Positions 13,384-27,300 of a DNA stretch of 64,000 nucleotides are shown one piece after another. Made by a program: the position numbers and the translations under genes. The DNA is taken from positions 116,417,195 through 116,481,194 of the forward strand of contig CP136065.1 of the NCBI GenBank assembly GCA_032622095.1. Reading direction: 5' to 3'. The number at the start of each line of letters is the position of its first letter. The stretch's first letter is position 1. Source of the stretch: Siphonodentalium dalli (lineage: Eukaryota > Mollusca > Scaphopoda > Gadilida > Siphonodentaliidae). Below the pieces are notes generated by a model that saw only the letters and a program-made list of their open reading frames with translations, was not told the origin of the DNA and ran no database searches.

Positions 13384-15310
13384 ATATGTGTACTTCATGG
13401 AATCGAAAACACGTGGACAGATTGAGCTCAAATTTTGTATATAAGTGTAAAAACCCACGGACACCGTCGGCGTCGCATTTTGGAGAAGCTCAGAGCACCC
13501 ATTCTCCAATCTCAGTCACAAAAAAAGGCACTGCGGTGGTTAATCAAGTGATAATTTAATGAGCGTTTGTTTTTGACGCATCGCTATAAAGAGCGTCTGT
13601 TTACCATTCAACGTTATTAGCATCTGCAGAGAGATATACGGGAACAATACTTCTGAGTGGTTTCCTATGCGGGGAGATTTATTGGATGCCATAGTACTCT
13701 TACAACATCATTGTTATAGTATGTATGACACTTAGGTCAGGGCTTAGGGGGCGGGGGTAGTTAGTGTGGATATAGGCATAATGCTTCTCAGAAATCCCGG
13801 TTACAAACCAACACTCACAATTTCGTCTTTTGCATCAGATACCAACACCTCGACCGATCGGGATGAAACTTGGTACGTGAGTGTAGTTTGACCAGGTGGT
13901 CATCGTTGTCGTATTGGCGAGTCCGTGCGACGCCCGTTCACCGCATGCGCAGACGAGATCTCAGAAACGGGTGGAGCTATCGACTTGAAATTTGGTATGT
14001 GAATGTATCTTGCCCCGGATACGAATTTTATCGGGTTGCCGAGCCCGTGCGATGCCAGCTTCGCGCATGCGCAGACCAGATCTCGGAAACGGGTGGAGCC
14101 ATCGACTTTAAATTTGGTTTTTGAATAGCCCGGACAACGTCCGGCTCAACAATTTTTCATCGTGTCAGTTCTTTCCGCCCGATGTACCTTAAATCTTTTA
14201 GGGACGGGTACCATAATTTCTCTTGATTAAAAAGGCACAATTAACTCGTTGAAAAGCCAAAAAAATGTCATGTTTCTGACCAACGCCGCCATTGGCGGGC
14301 TAACCGGCTAGTCTACTATATAATTTGAGACTTCCGTATATGTGTACAGATTGAGCTCAAATTTCGTATATAAGTGTAAAATTCCACGGACACCGGCGTG
14401 GTCGCATTTTGGAGAAGCTCAGAGCACCTCTTCTCCCTTCCCAATCATCAAAATCACCGCAAACGCCACTTCGGGGGTTAAGGCATCAACGATCTTTATA
14501 TTGACCATATTCGGAGGTGTTAAGGATTAACGCTCTTTATTGCAATGGACGTGGCTAAACGACTGACCCCATGCGTCCGAAATACGGATGCGCGACGAAA
14601 TCTAAGCAGTGTTTGTTTACAATTCAACGCAATGCTAATGCTCGAAATATTATGCAGAGAGATTTCACGACGGGATTAATTGACTGTCCGCTCTTTTCGG
14701 GGAGACGGGGAGATGGGTACCATGAATTAACTCATTGAAAAACAAAGAATGCGTTGTCTGTCATTCCTAGGAAGGGGGGATTTCATCGGGTCAATTAGAA
14801 TAAAAATTATATAAATAGGTCAATATTTACTGGGAAATTCCACGGAATGCCGATTGAGCTCAAACTTGCTACCTACGGGAAGTGTCATATATATGTGTGT
14901 GTCCTTTATAGACTCGAACCGATTGAGCTCAAACTTGCTAAATACGGGAAGTGTCATGGACGGGTTCATTGAAAAAAAAAAAAAAAATCGGGTAAAATTG
15001 AAAAACAAAATTAAAAAGGCACAATTAACTCCTTGAAAAACCAAACAAAATCGGGTAAAATTTAAAAACAAAAAATTCAATTAAAAAATTAAAAAAGCAC
15101 AATTAACTCATTGAAAAACAAAATAATTAACTCATTGAAAAACAAAAAATTCAATTAAAATTGTCATGTTTCTGACTATTGCCGAAATTTGCTGCAAATG
15201 CAGCACAAGTGTCTCGGAACCTGTTGCAATTGGTTTTTCGAACAAAGCCATGGGACGAATGCCGCCAGTGGCGGGCTAACCTGCTAGTACTATATATTTT
15301 GAGAACTCCG

Positions 15311-15341
<31 letters not shown>

Positions 15342-18300
15342 ATATGTGTACTTCATGGAATCGAAAACACGTGGACAGATTGAGCTCAAATTTTGTATAT
15401 AAGTGTAAAAACCCACGGACACCATCGGCGTCGCATTTTGGAGAAGCTCAGAGCACCCATTCTCCAATCTCAGTCACAAAAAAAGGCACTGCGGTGGTTA
15501 ATCAAGTGATAATTTAATGAGCGTTTGTTTTTGACGCATCGCTATAAAGAGCGTCTGTTTACCATTCAACGTTATTAGCATCTGCAGAGAGATATACGGG
15601 AACAATACTTCTGAGTGGTTTCCTATGCGGGGAGATTTATTGGATGCCATAGTACTCTTACAACATCATTGTTATAGTATGTATGACACTTAGGTCAGGG
15701 CTTAGGGGGCGGGGGTAGTTAGTGTGGATATAGGCATAATGCTTCTCAGAAATCCCGGTTACAAACCAACACTCACAATTTCGTCTTTTGCATCAGATAC
15801 CAACACCTCGACCGATCGGGACGAAACTTGGTACGTGAGTGTAGTTTGACCAGGTGGTCATCGTTGTCGTATTGGCGAGCCCGTGCGACGCCCGTTCACC
15901 GCATGCGCAGACGAGATCTCAGAAACGGGTGGAGCTATCGACTTGAAATTTGGTATGTGAATGTATCTTGCCCCGGATACGAATTTTATCGGGTTGCCGA
16001 GCCCGTGCGACGCCAGCTTCGCGCATGCGCAGACCAGATCTCGGAAACGGGTGGAGCTATCGACTTTAAATTTGGTTTTTGAATAGCCCGGACAACGTCG
16101 GGCTCAACAATTTTTCATCGTGTCAGTTCTTTCCGCCCGATGTACCTTAAATCTTTTAGGGACGGGTACCATAATTTCTCTTGATTAAAAAGGCACAATT
16201 AACTCGTTGAAAAGCCAAAAAAATGTCATGTTTCTGACCAACGCCGCCATTGGCGGGCTAACCGGCTAGTCTACTATATAATTTGAGACTTCCGTATATG
16301 TGTACAGATTGAGCTCAAATTTCGTATGTAAGTGTAAAATTCCACGGACACCGGCGTGGTCGCATTTTGGAGAAGCTCAGAGCACCTCTTCTCCCTTCCC
16401 AATCATCAAAATCACCGCAAACGCCACTTCGGGGGTTAAGGCATCAACGATCTTTATATTGACCATATTCGGAGGTGTTAAGGATTAACGCTCTTTATTG
16501 CAATGGACGTGGCTAAACGACTGACCCCATGCGTCCGAAATACGGATGCGCGACGAAATCTAAGCAGTGTTTGTTTACAATTCAACGCAATGCTAATGCT
16601 CGAAATATTATGCAGAGAGATTTCACGACGGGATTAATTGACTGTCCGCTCTTTTCGGGGAGACGGGGAGATGGGTACCATGAATTAACTCATTGAAAAA
16701 CAAAGAAAGCGTTGTCTGTCATTCCTAGGAAGGGGGGATTTCATCGGGTCAATTAGAATAAAAATTATATAAATAGGTCAATTAGAATAAAAATTAAATA
16801 AATATTAAAAAATTAAAAAAAACATAAATTAAATTTAAAAAACATTAAATTAATATTAAAAAATAAAAACAAAATAATTTTAAAAATGTCATGTTTCTGA
16901 CCAACCACGCCAGTGGCGGGCTAACCTGCTAGTATATATATATTTTGAGACTTCCGTATATATATATGTGTATATATATATGTGTGTGGGTACTTCATAG
17001 AATCGAAAACGGCAGCGAGGATCGATCTCAAATTTTGTATATAAGTGTAAAAACACACGGAGATCGTCCACGTTTCGATGCGATGGGTTTCGCTATCGAT
17101 TCGCTCGCGATCCAAGAGACTCTACATTTTTTATATCTGTATATGTATATTTTTATATCCATATTCACTTCAAACTGCTAAACCCGTTGAGCCAAAACTT
17201 GCTAATACCTTCCAAAATATAGAGTTTACATTTTCTCATATATACATTTCTTGTTACGGCTGAAAATCTTAGTCTATTTTCGATACATTCATATAAACAA
17301 GCTCTAAACTTACACCCCTCAATTCGTGCTAACTCACGCACCTTATATGGCTGCTAAAATTTAGTAAATACGAGGCACTGTGATACGTCCCAGAATCTGA
17401 CGGGACTTCCACTGCCTCAAGCCGTGAATACCAACAACAAGTCAACGACATTGTTGGACTCGCCAAGCCGTGAATGCCAACAACAACGACGTTGGCGAAA
17501 ACGCAGCTTATATGGCTGCTAAAATTTAGTAAATACGAGGCATTGTGATACGTCCCAGAATCTGACGGGACTTCCACTGCCTCAAGCCATGAATGCCAAC
17601 AACAACGACATTGTTGGACTCGCCAAGCCGTGAATGTCAACAACACCGACTTTGTGGGCGAGAAAACACACAATGCTATTTTCTCTTTACGGCAATGTGA
17701 GAATTTTCGGGTGGCCCCAAGCCGTGAATGCCAACAACAATGACATCGTTGGCATACCTCTTTTAGGGATGGGTATCATAATTCCTCTTGATTAAAAAGA
17801 CAGAATTAACTCATTAAAAAATACGTGTTGCCCCAAGCCATGAATGCCAACAACAACGACATCGTTGGCATACCTCTTTTAGGGACGGGTATCATAATTC
17901 CTCTTGATTAAAAAGACAGAATTAACTCATTAAAAAATGAGTGTTGTGTGATTCTTATGTCTGTCGTTCCTAGGAACGGGGGAAATTTCATCGGGTCAGT
18001 TTGTACCTTAAATCATACCTCTTTTAGGGACGGGTACCATAATTTCTCTTCATTAAAAAGGCACAATTAACTCATTGAAAAGCCAAAAAAATGTCATGTT
18101 TCGGACCAACGCCGCCAGTGGCGGGCTAACCTGCTAGTATTTATATATTTACAGAAGTCTCAAAATATATAGGAGATTTAACCATTTCACGATGGGAGCT
18201 TCACTGGTGCAGCATTAAAGATCCTGTGCCAGTGCATTCTCTTATATATGCGAGTCTCCTATAGGGAGCCTCGCAAATATAAGAGATTGCACTGGCTTAC

Positions 18301-21300
18301 AAGGTCAAGGCAAATATTGTTTTGCCAATGTATTCTCTTATATGTGCGGCTCCCTATGGGGGACTCGCATATATAAGAGAATGCATTGGCACAGGCTTTT
18401 CACAAAATTTCAGGAAGCTCCTGTCATGGAAGATTTAAAGGAAAACGCAATCCACATCCAATTCTATGCTCAATAATAATAATATCTTATATTCAAATGA
18501 CACCGCAAGTTACAGGACTCAACTCTTCCGCATATTGATGGACTGACATTCAGAAATATTGACAGATATTTTGTGAACATTTAAACAGAGGCTGCCATAC
18601 ATGCGACAAGAATATTTCCCTTGCAAATGTGTGACATAGGATATCCACTTTCCTGTTTATTCAGGTTGTAAATAAAAAATTTGTCGAATGAATAAGAATA
18701 ATGTTTTCGTAATTTTTAATTTTTGTAACAATAAAAACATCGTACCTAATGTCGGCTGAGGTGAATGTCAGGCTATAAATTGTGTCACGAAATGCGGCCA
18801 ATTTGAAAGTTTATGCAACTTTGCTGTTCAAAACTGTACTGGCAGAACTCGTTGTATCATAATTATTCTCCACAATATTGTAAATTAATTTGTTTGGGGT
18901 TTTTTATTACTATTAATGAGTGGAAATTGGCAAAAACAATTACAAAATAGGACAGAATGAGCAGAAGAAAACTGGAAGTGGATATCCTAGGTCATCGAGC
19001 GATATGAATGGAATCCCCCAGTTTACCGCGGGACAGTCAAATTTTATATAATTTGATTCTCACTACAGCGTTATATGGGGTAAATCAATCAGTCGTACAT
19101 ATAGAGGGATAATATGCATAACAAGAGTCAATTTTGTCCAGGATTTCTATCCCCTTTAATTTTTATGATACACTTCCTTTCCCACTGATTTGCAGTCAAT
19201 TTAGAAAATGGGACCATAGAATTTAATAATGAGATTGAATATTCAACAGAATATCACCCCAAATGGTGTCTGTATTAATTCTATGAAAATATGATGGTCT
19301 TCTTTGCACTCAGTTTTTTAACTTTATATTATATCAGAAACAACATGTAAATAATTGGTCATGGCTTTGTGGCTGTCATTTTGTCTTGCATACAAAATAA
19401 AAATACTTCAAGACTTGGTGTCCCCAGAGATAATATAACGAGAAATAAAATTTTAGTGATACAAAATGTTTTGAATTAAGAGTAAAATGATCTCTCTGTA
19501 ATTTGATTGCTTGTCAGGGGTGCTACACATTTTAACCTCCTCATATTCAGAGCATGAATGATTGATGTGTTCTAAGCAATGTGGTCGTTGACTAGTTATA
19601 GCCAATAGGTGTTATTATAAAGGAGTTATCTGTGCATTGAAATAAGAATATACATAATTTTTATATTACAGGCAATATGTTGGGTGTGAAATGGAAATAA
19701 TTTTATAAATTAGAAACAGGTTATATTTTGTTCGAAGATATGAACACGAGATACGTATACTTTTCCAAGATGAAATAATGATAATGAACTTGTGATTATT
19801 GCAGGCAGGTTTTCTGATAGTGTGGAAATCGGACAGCAAAGGTCGCTTACAACAGAATCCAGTATGTCAGCACCATATCCAGGAGCCTCTCACTCAAATA
19901 GTCTATCGCGCACCTCCAGTGCCCACCGAGTCAGGAATGTGAGTATATAGCTCCTATTATAAGCTCTCATAAGCCGTACAGCAATGATGAGCTGGTTCGG
20001 CTCCAGACATGTGCTGATTCACGAAAATGTAGGGTAACCTGATTTTGTGTATCTTGGCATGTTTGTTATGTGCTTACCGATGGTTTATGGTTCTTACTTG
20101 CCGCAGAGTCATTTCCCAGCAGGTTTTTGTTTTTCTTTGTATGTATTTTTTATAATTTGTAAATTTTTCTTTGAAAAATGTGATTTGGTAAGAGATGTAC
20201 AACACAACAGAATTGATAACTCTGAAAGTAAATATAAATATATTTTAGGGACATCACTGCTCTGGCTAGAGCTGCAGTTAGTGGCGATGAAGCTGCCCTG
20301 GATATGTTTAACTGGAAAAAAGGCCATGCATCCAAATTGGGACTGGGAGCACCCAATTCTACAGGATTCTTTATTGGAGGTGCCACAGGTAAGATCTAGT
20401 CAAACATTGCACATTGGATTCATGCCATGTATCTATCAGGCTGTCTGACAGTCTGTCCATACATATTTCTGTTTTGTAAGTTTTAAGGTAAAAAAAAAAA
20501 TTGACAATTTTTTTTAATATCCATCAATCTGATGGACCAAAAACTGGAATAATTTTTCACTGCAACTAGTGAGTGACGATTATTAAATAATTTGGAAAAT
20601 CTGGAAGTTAAGATTAGAAATTGGAATTTTCTGTTAAAAAAAAGTTAACATTGTTTTTATATTGGCTGAACCAAAACTAGTAATTGTGTACATTATTTAG
20701 TTAATCGAAAAAATATGAAATTTTTTCGTGAAAGGTTTCCAGTTTATTATGGTAATGTATTTATTTGATGATTGCCATATTAAGATACATGTCTCTTAAA
20801 TTTCAAGATTTATTTGGTGGAATCACCGTACAACACTGACACTGCTATTGTCAGGAAGAATTAGAAATTTTCTTTCTGATTGCAATAGTTGACCTAATTC
20901 AGGGTTTCATTTAGGCCTGATGGGGTGGGTCCGTAAAACTGACCCGGTTGTGTTATGTATACAAAAGCCATGTTTTGTAACAGTTTTGGCTTTTGTTTAC
21001 ATAACAAAGTGTACTACGAACTTGACATTAAAGGTGGATTATCTCTTTGTAAACATGTATTATATAGTTACCGGGGTATAAAATATTAGATTGAATCGAA
21101 GACTCCTGTCCGGAAATGCTTCTATCGATTAATATTAATTTTATTTCGAATATTTTCTGGTCTAAAAAGGTGTGCTTGTTCAGCTAACGAACAATAGTGG
21201 TTACTGTTAACAGAGACCAGAAATTATATTGTGCAATTTTGTCACAAATAAACGTTAATTATACTAATTATCGCTTATATCTGTGGAACAAAACAATACA

Positions 21301-24300
21301 AACAACCAATCTGTGACATTTGACATTCGTTGCGTATCCGTAGGAACAGCCCAGTGTTCTATATCGCAATACGGTCTCAACCTTTTGCGGACATAGGTCT
21401 TCAGTTCATATCTATTATTTTATACCCACGCAACTATTTAAAATGTGTTATTTAAAGAGATAATCCATCTTTAACATACTATTTGCGCAATATTTATCTT
21501 TGGTATAAGAACATGTCTGTCTATATTTTAATATTCTCTCTGTTTATGGCGGTTTTAACAGATGTGACTATTTTAACAGCAACACCCACCGTGAAGACCA
21601 TCTGGGCCTTTTACTTTCCACATTAAAAGTATGATTTTGGCGAGAAAGACAGTGTGACAGGTGGCGGGGAAAAACATTGGCCTGTGGGCAGACAGGGTTG
21701 AACTTTAATTCAAAGATATTTTTTAGCTATCTCCTAGTATGTACTGTTACGATAAATAAATCATCTGTTAGTCCATCCATATATTTCTGTCAGAAAATTA
21801 TGAATTAAAATGGGAATGTATAATCATATGCCATGAAAATTAACTTTGATAAATAGTCCCATTGACATTTTCATAAATAGTAATTTGTGTTCAGGATTAT
21901 AGAATAGTCTGATATTACCATATGCCATCTATATGGTGAGCAGGGTTGTCTGTTGTTCATAGATGATATTCAGTGAAATTTCTTAATATTTATGGATATA
22001 ACATGTAATCGGGTGTAGCGCGGTGTGATTTTCACATTACAGTGGTATTTTTACAGTACAATGCAACTGCCCAGGACTCTGGTGCAAGGAAACATGGTGT
22101 TTTTTTTTACATTGATTTTCAACATTTGCATACCGCGGGCCAAACCATGGTCTTATACTACTAAGTTTGATGGACCCTACATTTTCACCCTATTGGAAAC
22201 CCTACCTAATTACATGATATACATACTACTAGTTAGTGAGATGTTCAATGTAATATTGCTATTATTTGTAGGTGGAGTATACTATTTAGATGAGCATGGG
22301 AAGTGTGACATGTCATTCTCTGCTGACTCTTCAGTATATAAACTACTATGCTATGAGGAGAAGAACTATTTGCTGACGATAACAGACACTTTTATGCTTA
22401 CTCAACATTCAGTCCACCCTGATGGTAGTGTTCATGAAGTTCTGAAGGTAAATTATTTTGTTTACTCTCATTAAAAATGATGATCGTTGAATATACTGTC
22501 CTCTTGCAAGCCGTACAAGATGCTAGCCATCAGTATCTGATACTATATAGCTCCGTATAAAAAATATAACCGTGCAGTATACTCGTAGGTTGGGTTTATT
22601 TTCAGCCACAGGTTCACATTATACAAATGATAATAGGCGAATCAAGATTGAATCTGAAATAAGTGCACTTCAAAACGATGGGGAGGTGGTTTTGCTCATT
22701 GGAGAATTTAACTCTAGAACAACCGAAAACCCTATTTTATTGAACAATACGATAATTCTGAGTGCACTCATATCTCCGGCAAAGATATCTTGGACACTGA
22801 ATGAACTAATGGTTATATATTTCTTGCTTGCAAGATTCTAGAAGAAGTTTAAAAAAATCGGTACGAAGTACCTACAGTACGCGCATGGTCAAACCCGTTT
22901 AGGTTCAACTTCCGACAGATCATGTGACAGTCCTTTCGCTATAAAAGCAATGTCACGTAAGTCTAGGGTCTTTTTAATTTCTTCTACTTAGCAAGATAAG
23001 TCGCAATTTTCATCTGTTCACCTTTAATGAATGTTATCTTTGTGAATGACAACACACCGTTTCCTAATTTCGTGCAATGACACGTGTTTCCTTTTTCGGA
23101 ATTACGTCTTCACAATTGATCAACAATACTTTATTCTACAATACTGTCTCGTCAATGACAGTGCTCCGTGGATGGAAAATTTCAATAACAAATAAACCAA
23201 TTTTGTTTTGTTTACGAGAATCACTCAGAACAAATGTCGTTTTTTGCATCACATACAATGCCTTTTCTTGTTCGAGCTTCATGCTCATTCAAATAATTTG
23301 GGTTCTCGTCCGGATGTTTTAACCCTGCACTGGGTGTAATATGGTGTTGGCTTCTATACTATGCTCCAGTTTGGAGTTTGGTGGTACTGAACATTCCTAT
23401 CAAAACAAATTGGAATGAATATTTTACAATATGTTTACTCCCGTATGCCAGATAAACTAGCCAATGTGTGGCTTGCCTCTTCTCTCTACTTTGAACAAAA
23501 GACTCAATTCTTTTACGATGAAAACTTCGTAAATGCTTTTTCCCTCTGACGTGTAGGGGTGCCACAATTAATCATATAATCAATGAACTGTTGATAAAGC
23601 CGATAATCGATTACCATTTCCGGCGTCAATTAATCTGAGTTTAATCTACAACAGAAGGGTTAACAACCTTTGATCGTGCATCAAAGAGATTCCGACAACA
23701 TGAGTACTACTAATATATGTTGCAAACAGTGGGCAGTTCATTTGATGATATGAAATGGTTAATCTTTGGGTCGTTGTATATTCTACTGTTATATTGTTTG
23801 CATGTTTGGCTATTCATAACACTGAAATAAATGGCTATGTTCGTTCTAATGAACTCACAATTATTATAACCATGACATCGCTGAGAAATGTGCTGGTATT
23901 GAATACATTGTGCTCATTAGTCATTACCGGTGGTTTGTGGTGCACTTATTAACATAAAAAATTACATCAGCCGAGTTTTTTAACCAACACCCAACCAATA
24001 GGCCATATTACGAAATACTTCCTCTGTTATTGCTATTAGGTATTATTAATCGATTATAATCTATTATATCAAAATCAATAATCGTGGCACCTCTACTGAC
24101 GTGGCACGTTCTCCTGCTTCCTCCATCAACATGGAGTTGGTACTGGACATGCCTCCTCCTTATTGGTCGGGCCTCCTCAGCCTCAGCAGAGAAGGGCAGC
24201 GATGGTCGTTCAGTTGCAGCTACCGCTGGTCCTGCCTGCGGTGCGTCCGGGTTCATTCCATCGCTGCACAAGCCAGCCACTTGCCATAACTACCACAACA

Positions 24301-27300
24301 TCGGTGGTCCGTAAAGCTCGCAAGGCCTGGTGCTATCGACACATTGCCTGCCTCGCAGTTCAATGTGTCACCTGTCACTGCTTCCATTCCAGGGATTTCA
24401 CCACACAGGTTCCGACCTGTCCTCCATTCGGGTCTTTTGCGACATCCGTCCCTCCTGGTTTGGGGCAGGCCAGTATCCCTGTTATCCACCTGTGTTCTTT
24501 CATCCACCAGTGTGACCTTGATTTGTACGGTTCCTGGCCGTTTTTGGCTCCTAGGCCAGAACCTACACAGACTTATAATTTATATTCCGAGGCTCCTGAA
24601 TTTGCCTCGTTGAACCAGGTAACCTAGTCGGGATGCTTGCCCCTTTTTCTCCATCTCCTGGACGGATGGTGCTGTACGGGAGATGAGGATGTGCTGTCAC
24701 TACATCCCCTGGATTCAGCAGCCTTTGATGCGTGTCCGAGTTTGCCATGCCCTTCCGAGATTGCCTTCCAAGAGGGTAATTTCGGATGGGTCAGTCCTTC
24801 GATTTTAGGATAATGATTGCGCACCGTTTTGCATGCATTACCAGCACAATACTAACAGCAAAGAAAAAGAAGGAAGAGAAAAAGTGGCACCTTCTCCTGC
24901 TTCCTCCATCAACATGGAGTTGATTACTGGATATGTGTCCTGCCTCAGTCAATCCAGGTTCATTCTATTGTGGCACATACCGGTTTATAATCATGCCACC
25001 CCATTTCCATCTTTTCCCTGACAAGACCAGGAGTCCAGTCAAGCTTTGCCTTCTTACCAGATACTGATGGGTCAGCCTGCCCACCTATCCTATCTCTCTC
25101 TGGGACGTGATTTGTCGACCAGCCTTCTCTCAGACTTTGAGGTTTCCTCTGTCAGACTGATTGTCCGGCATGTCCAATTTCCCCAATCAGGGACTGCTCA
25201 TGACTCCTATTTAATTCGCCTCCATTCTCACCTTGGGACGTGATTTGTCGACCAGCCTTCTCTCAGACTTTGAGGTTTCCTCTGTCAGACTGATTGTCCG
25301 GCATGTCCAATTTCTCCAATCAGGGACTGCTCATGACTCCTATTTAATTCGCCTCCATTCTCACCTCCCTTCATATCCCAACCAATTCAAGGTGTTGTTG
25401 AGACCAGTCTTAGAGTTTCGGGCCTTCGAATCTGTTCGATTTTGTGATGATCGCCATGGTGCACTTATTCAGCGATTAGTCCGCTTTTATGAGAATAACC
25501 TAGACATATTATGGACTTGATTGTGTGCGTGAAACGGATAAGTTAGTATGCAAGTGCTGTACCTTAGAACAGAGGAATTTAGCATTTAGCATTTCCCAGC
25601 TAAAGATACAGGCCAAGTTCGAATATGGGTTCTGTCTAGAGCTGAAACGGTTGACCCATTCTTCTAACCGGTTAACCATCGGGGTTAACCGGATTTCAAC
25701 CGGTTAACCGCTAAATTTCTATCGGACTTCTCTCACACTAATTATGTCGACATTATGCCATGCTCCGGGGACAGACCTAGGTGAGAAGTAGTAGCTGAAA
25801 TAAGGACCTTATTCACGGCATTTAACGATATTCAAAAACACGCATTCACTGTTCTTTTGCTGGCTCTCGTGATGGGGAATGAGCAAGTGAAATTTGTGAA
25901 TGGCAGGAGAGATCGCTTATTTGCCGTGGTCAGTGATGATCGCCATGGTGCACTTATTCAGCGATTAGTCCGCTTTTATGAGAATAACCTAGACATATTA
26001 TGGACTTGATTGTGTGCGTGAAACGGATAAGTTAGTATGCAAGTGCTGTACCTTAGAACAGAGGAATTTAGCATTTAGCATTTCCCAGCTAAAGATACAG
26101 GCCAAGTTCGAATATGGGTTCTGTCTAGAGCTGAAACGGTTGACCCATTCTTCTAACCGGTTAACCATCGGGGTTAACCGGATTTCAACCGGTTAACCGC
26201 TAAATTTCTATCGGACTTCTCTCACACTAATTATGTCGACATTATGCCATGCTCCGGGGACAGACCTAGGTGAGAAGTAGTAGCTGAAATAAGGACCTTA
26301 TTCACGGCATTTAACGATATTCAAAAACACGCATTCACTGTTCTTTTGCTGGCTCTCGTGATGGGGAATGAGCAAGTGAAATTTGTGAATGGCAGGAGAG
26401 ATCGCTTATTTGCCGTGATCAGCATATGTTTGGGCATTTGTAAAACGAGTAAAATAGTATGGGTATTGGTAAAACGAGTAACAAAACTATATATTAAAGA
26501 TCTGTAATATATCATTATCATCATTGGTATATCCTCCAATGCATTATATATAAAGACAAGAAAGTAATAACTAGAGAACAAAAAGGAAGGTCAGTTAGGT
26601 CAGACTCGCAGTCCTATTCAGCATTCGAGCTATTCGTCGGTATCATGATAGCGGACACTAGTGTTGGGAGGTTATATAATTTACGTTTCGGTTTCGGTTT
26701 TAGTATGCAATCACTTAACATATAGCAATTACTGCCAAATTGAGTGTTAATTAGTCCCACAGGCACAACCAGTTACAGAGTAGCATGGAGCATCAATTTC
26801 CTTGATAAAACAGGATAAAAGGGTAGATTATTGAAGAAGTTTTGGGTTGCTTCAACTACGATGTCTCTTTGGTCACTCAATTGAATTGATCATATTAAAT
26901 CACAACAGGGAGGAAGAACAGGAAGAGTGAAGACATTGTGCAGCTGATCTCAATCTTCAAACTTTGTCGACTTACATAGTTTTTATAAACCCCACTGTAA
27001 AACAGTTTTATATATAGTATGTCGTGGTGTGGTTCCAATTTGAATCCATGTTGCTTCGTGCAGTATTAACTATTAAGTTACGAAAGCACGCATTGCCACA
27101 CAACGCCACTTTTACGTTGTCACTTCCTTGTGTGCATTCAGACTTGATACACAGTGACTGCACACGTGCTTTTGTCGGAAGAAAACTTCAAAGGGTCGGA
27201 ATTGATTGAAGGTCGCCGACACTTCCAGACAGTTCGAGATTTGCTACTAAGTATCTGATACTACCGCGTGTACCAATTAATGCTTGCATTGCACTCTACT

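Larger units (their letters stand above)
11240..18137 (+). mobile_element. Head-to-tail array of Helitron-like non-autonomous units
   Basis: Seven units follow one another in the same direction, each ending in a hairpin (CCGCCAGTGGCGG or GCCGCCATTGGCGG), a nine-base spacer and CTAG followed by T. CTAG tetramers lie at 12,100, 13,326, 14,308, 15,284, 16,266, 16,929 and 18,134. After each, the next unit starts with TCTATCTATACTATATATTT or a close variant, then TTTGAGACTTCCGTATATA and GAATCGAAAACGCGTGTAC. Unit lengths are roughly 860, 1,226, 982, 976, 982, 663 and 1,205 bp. No Rep/helicase gene is present. Tandem copies fit rolling-circle transposition that reads past a terminator. Confidence 0.75.

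Noticed and set aside
12831-15517. Identical frames (112, 84 and 62 codons) occurring twice 1,958 bp apart
   Set aside because: Conservation reflects a recent DNA duplication, not selection; they cross Helitron termini and TATATA runs.
20047-20448. 133-codon frame overlapping exon 4 as an independent gene
   Set aside because: It covers exon 4 in the wrong frame; the true frame is fixed by IFT140 similarity and splice phase.
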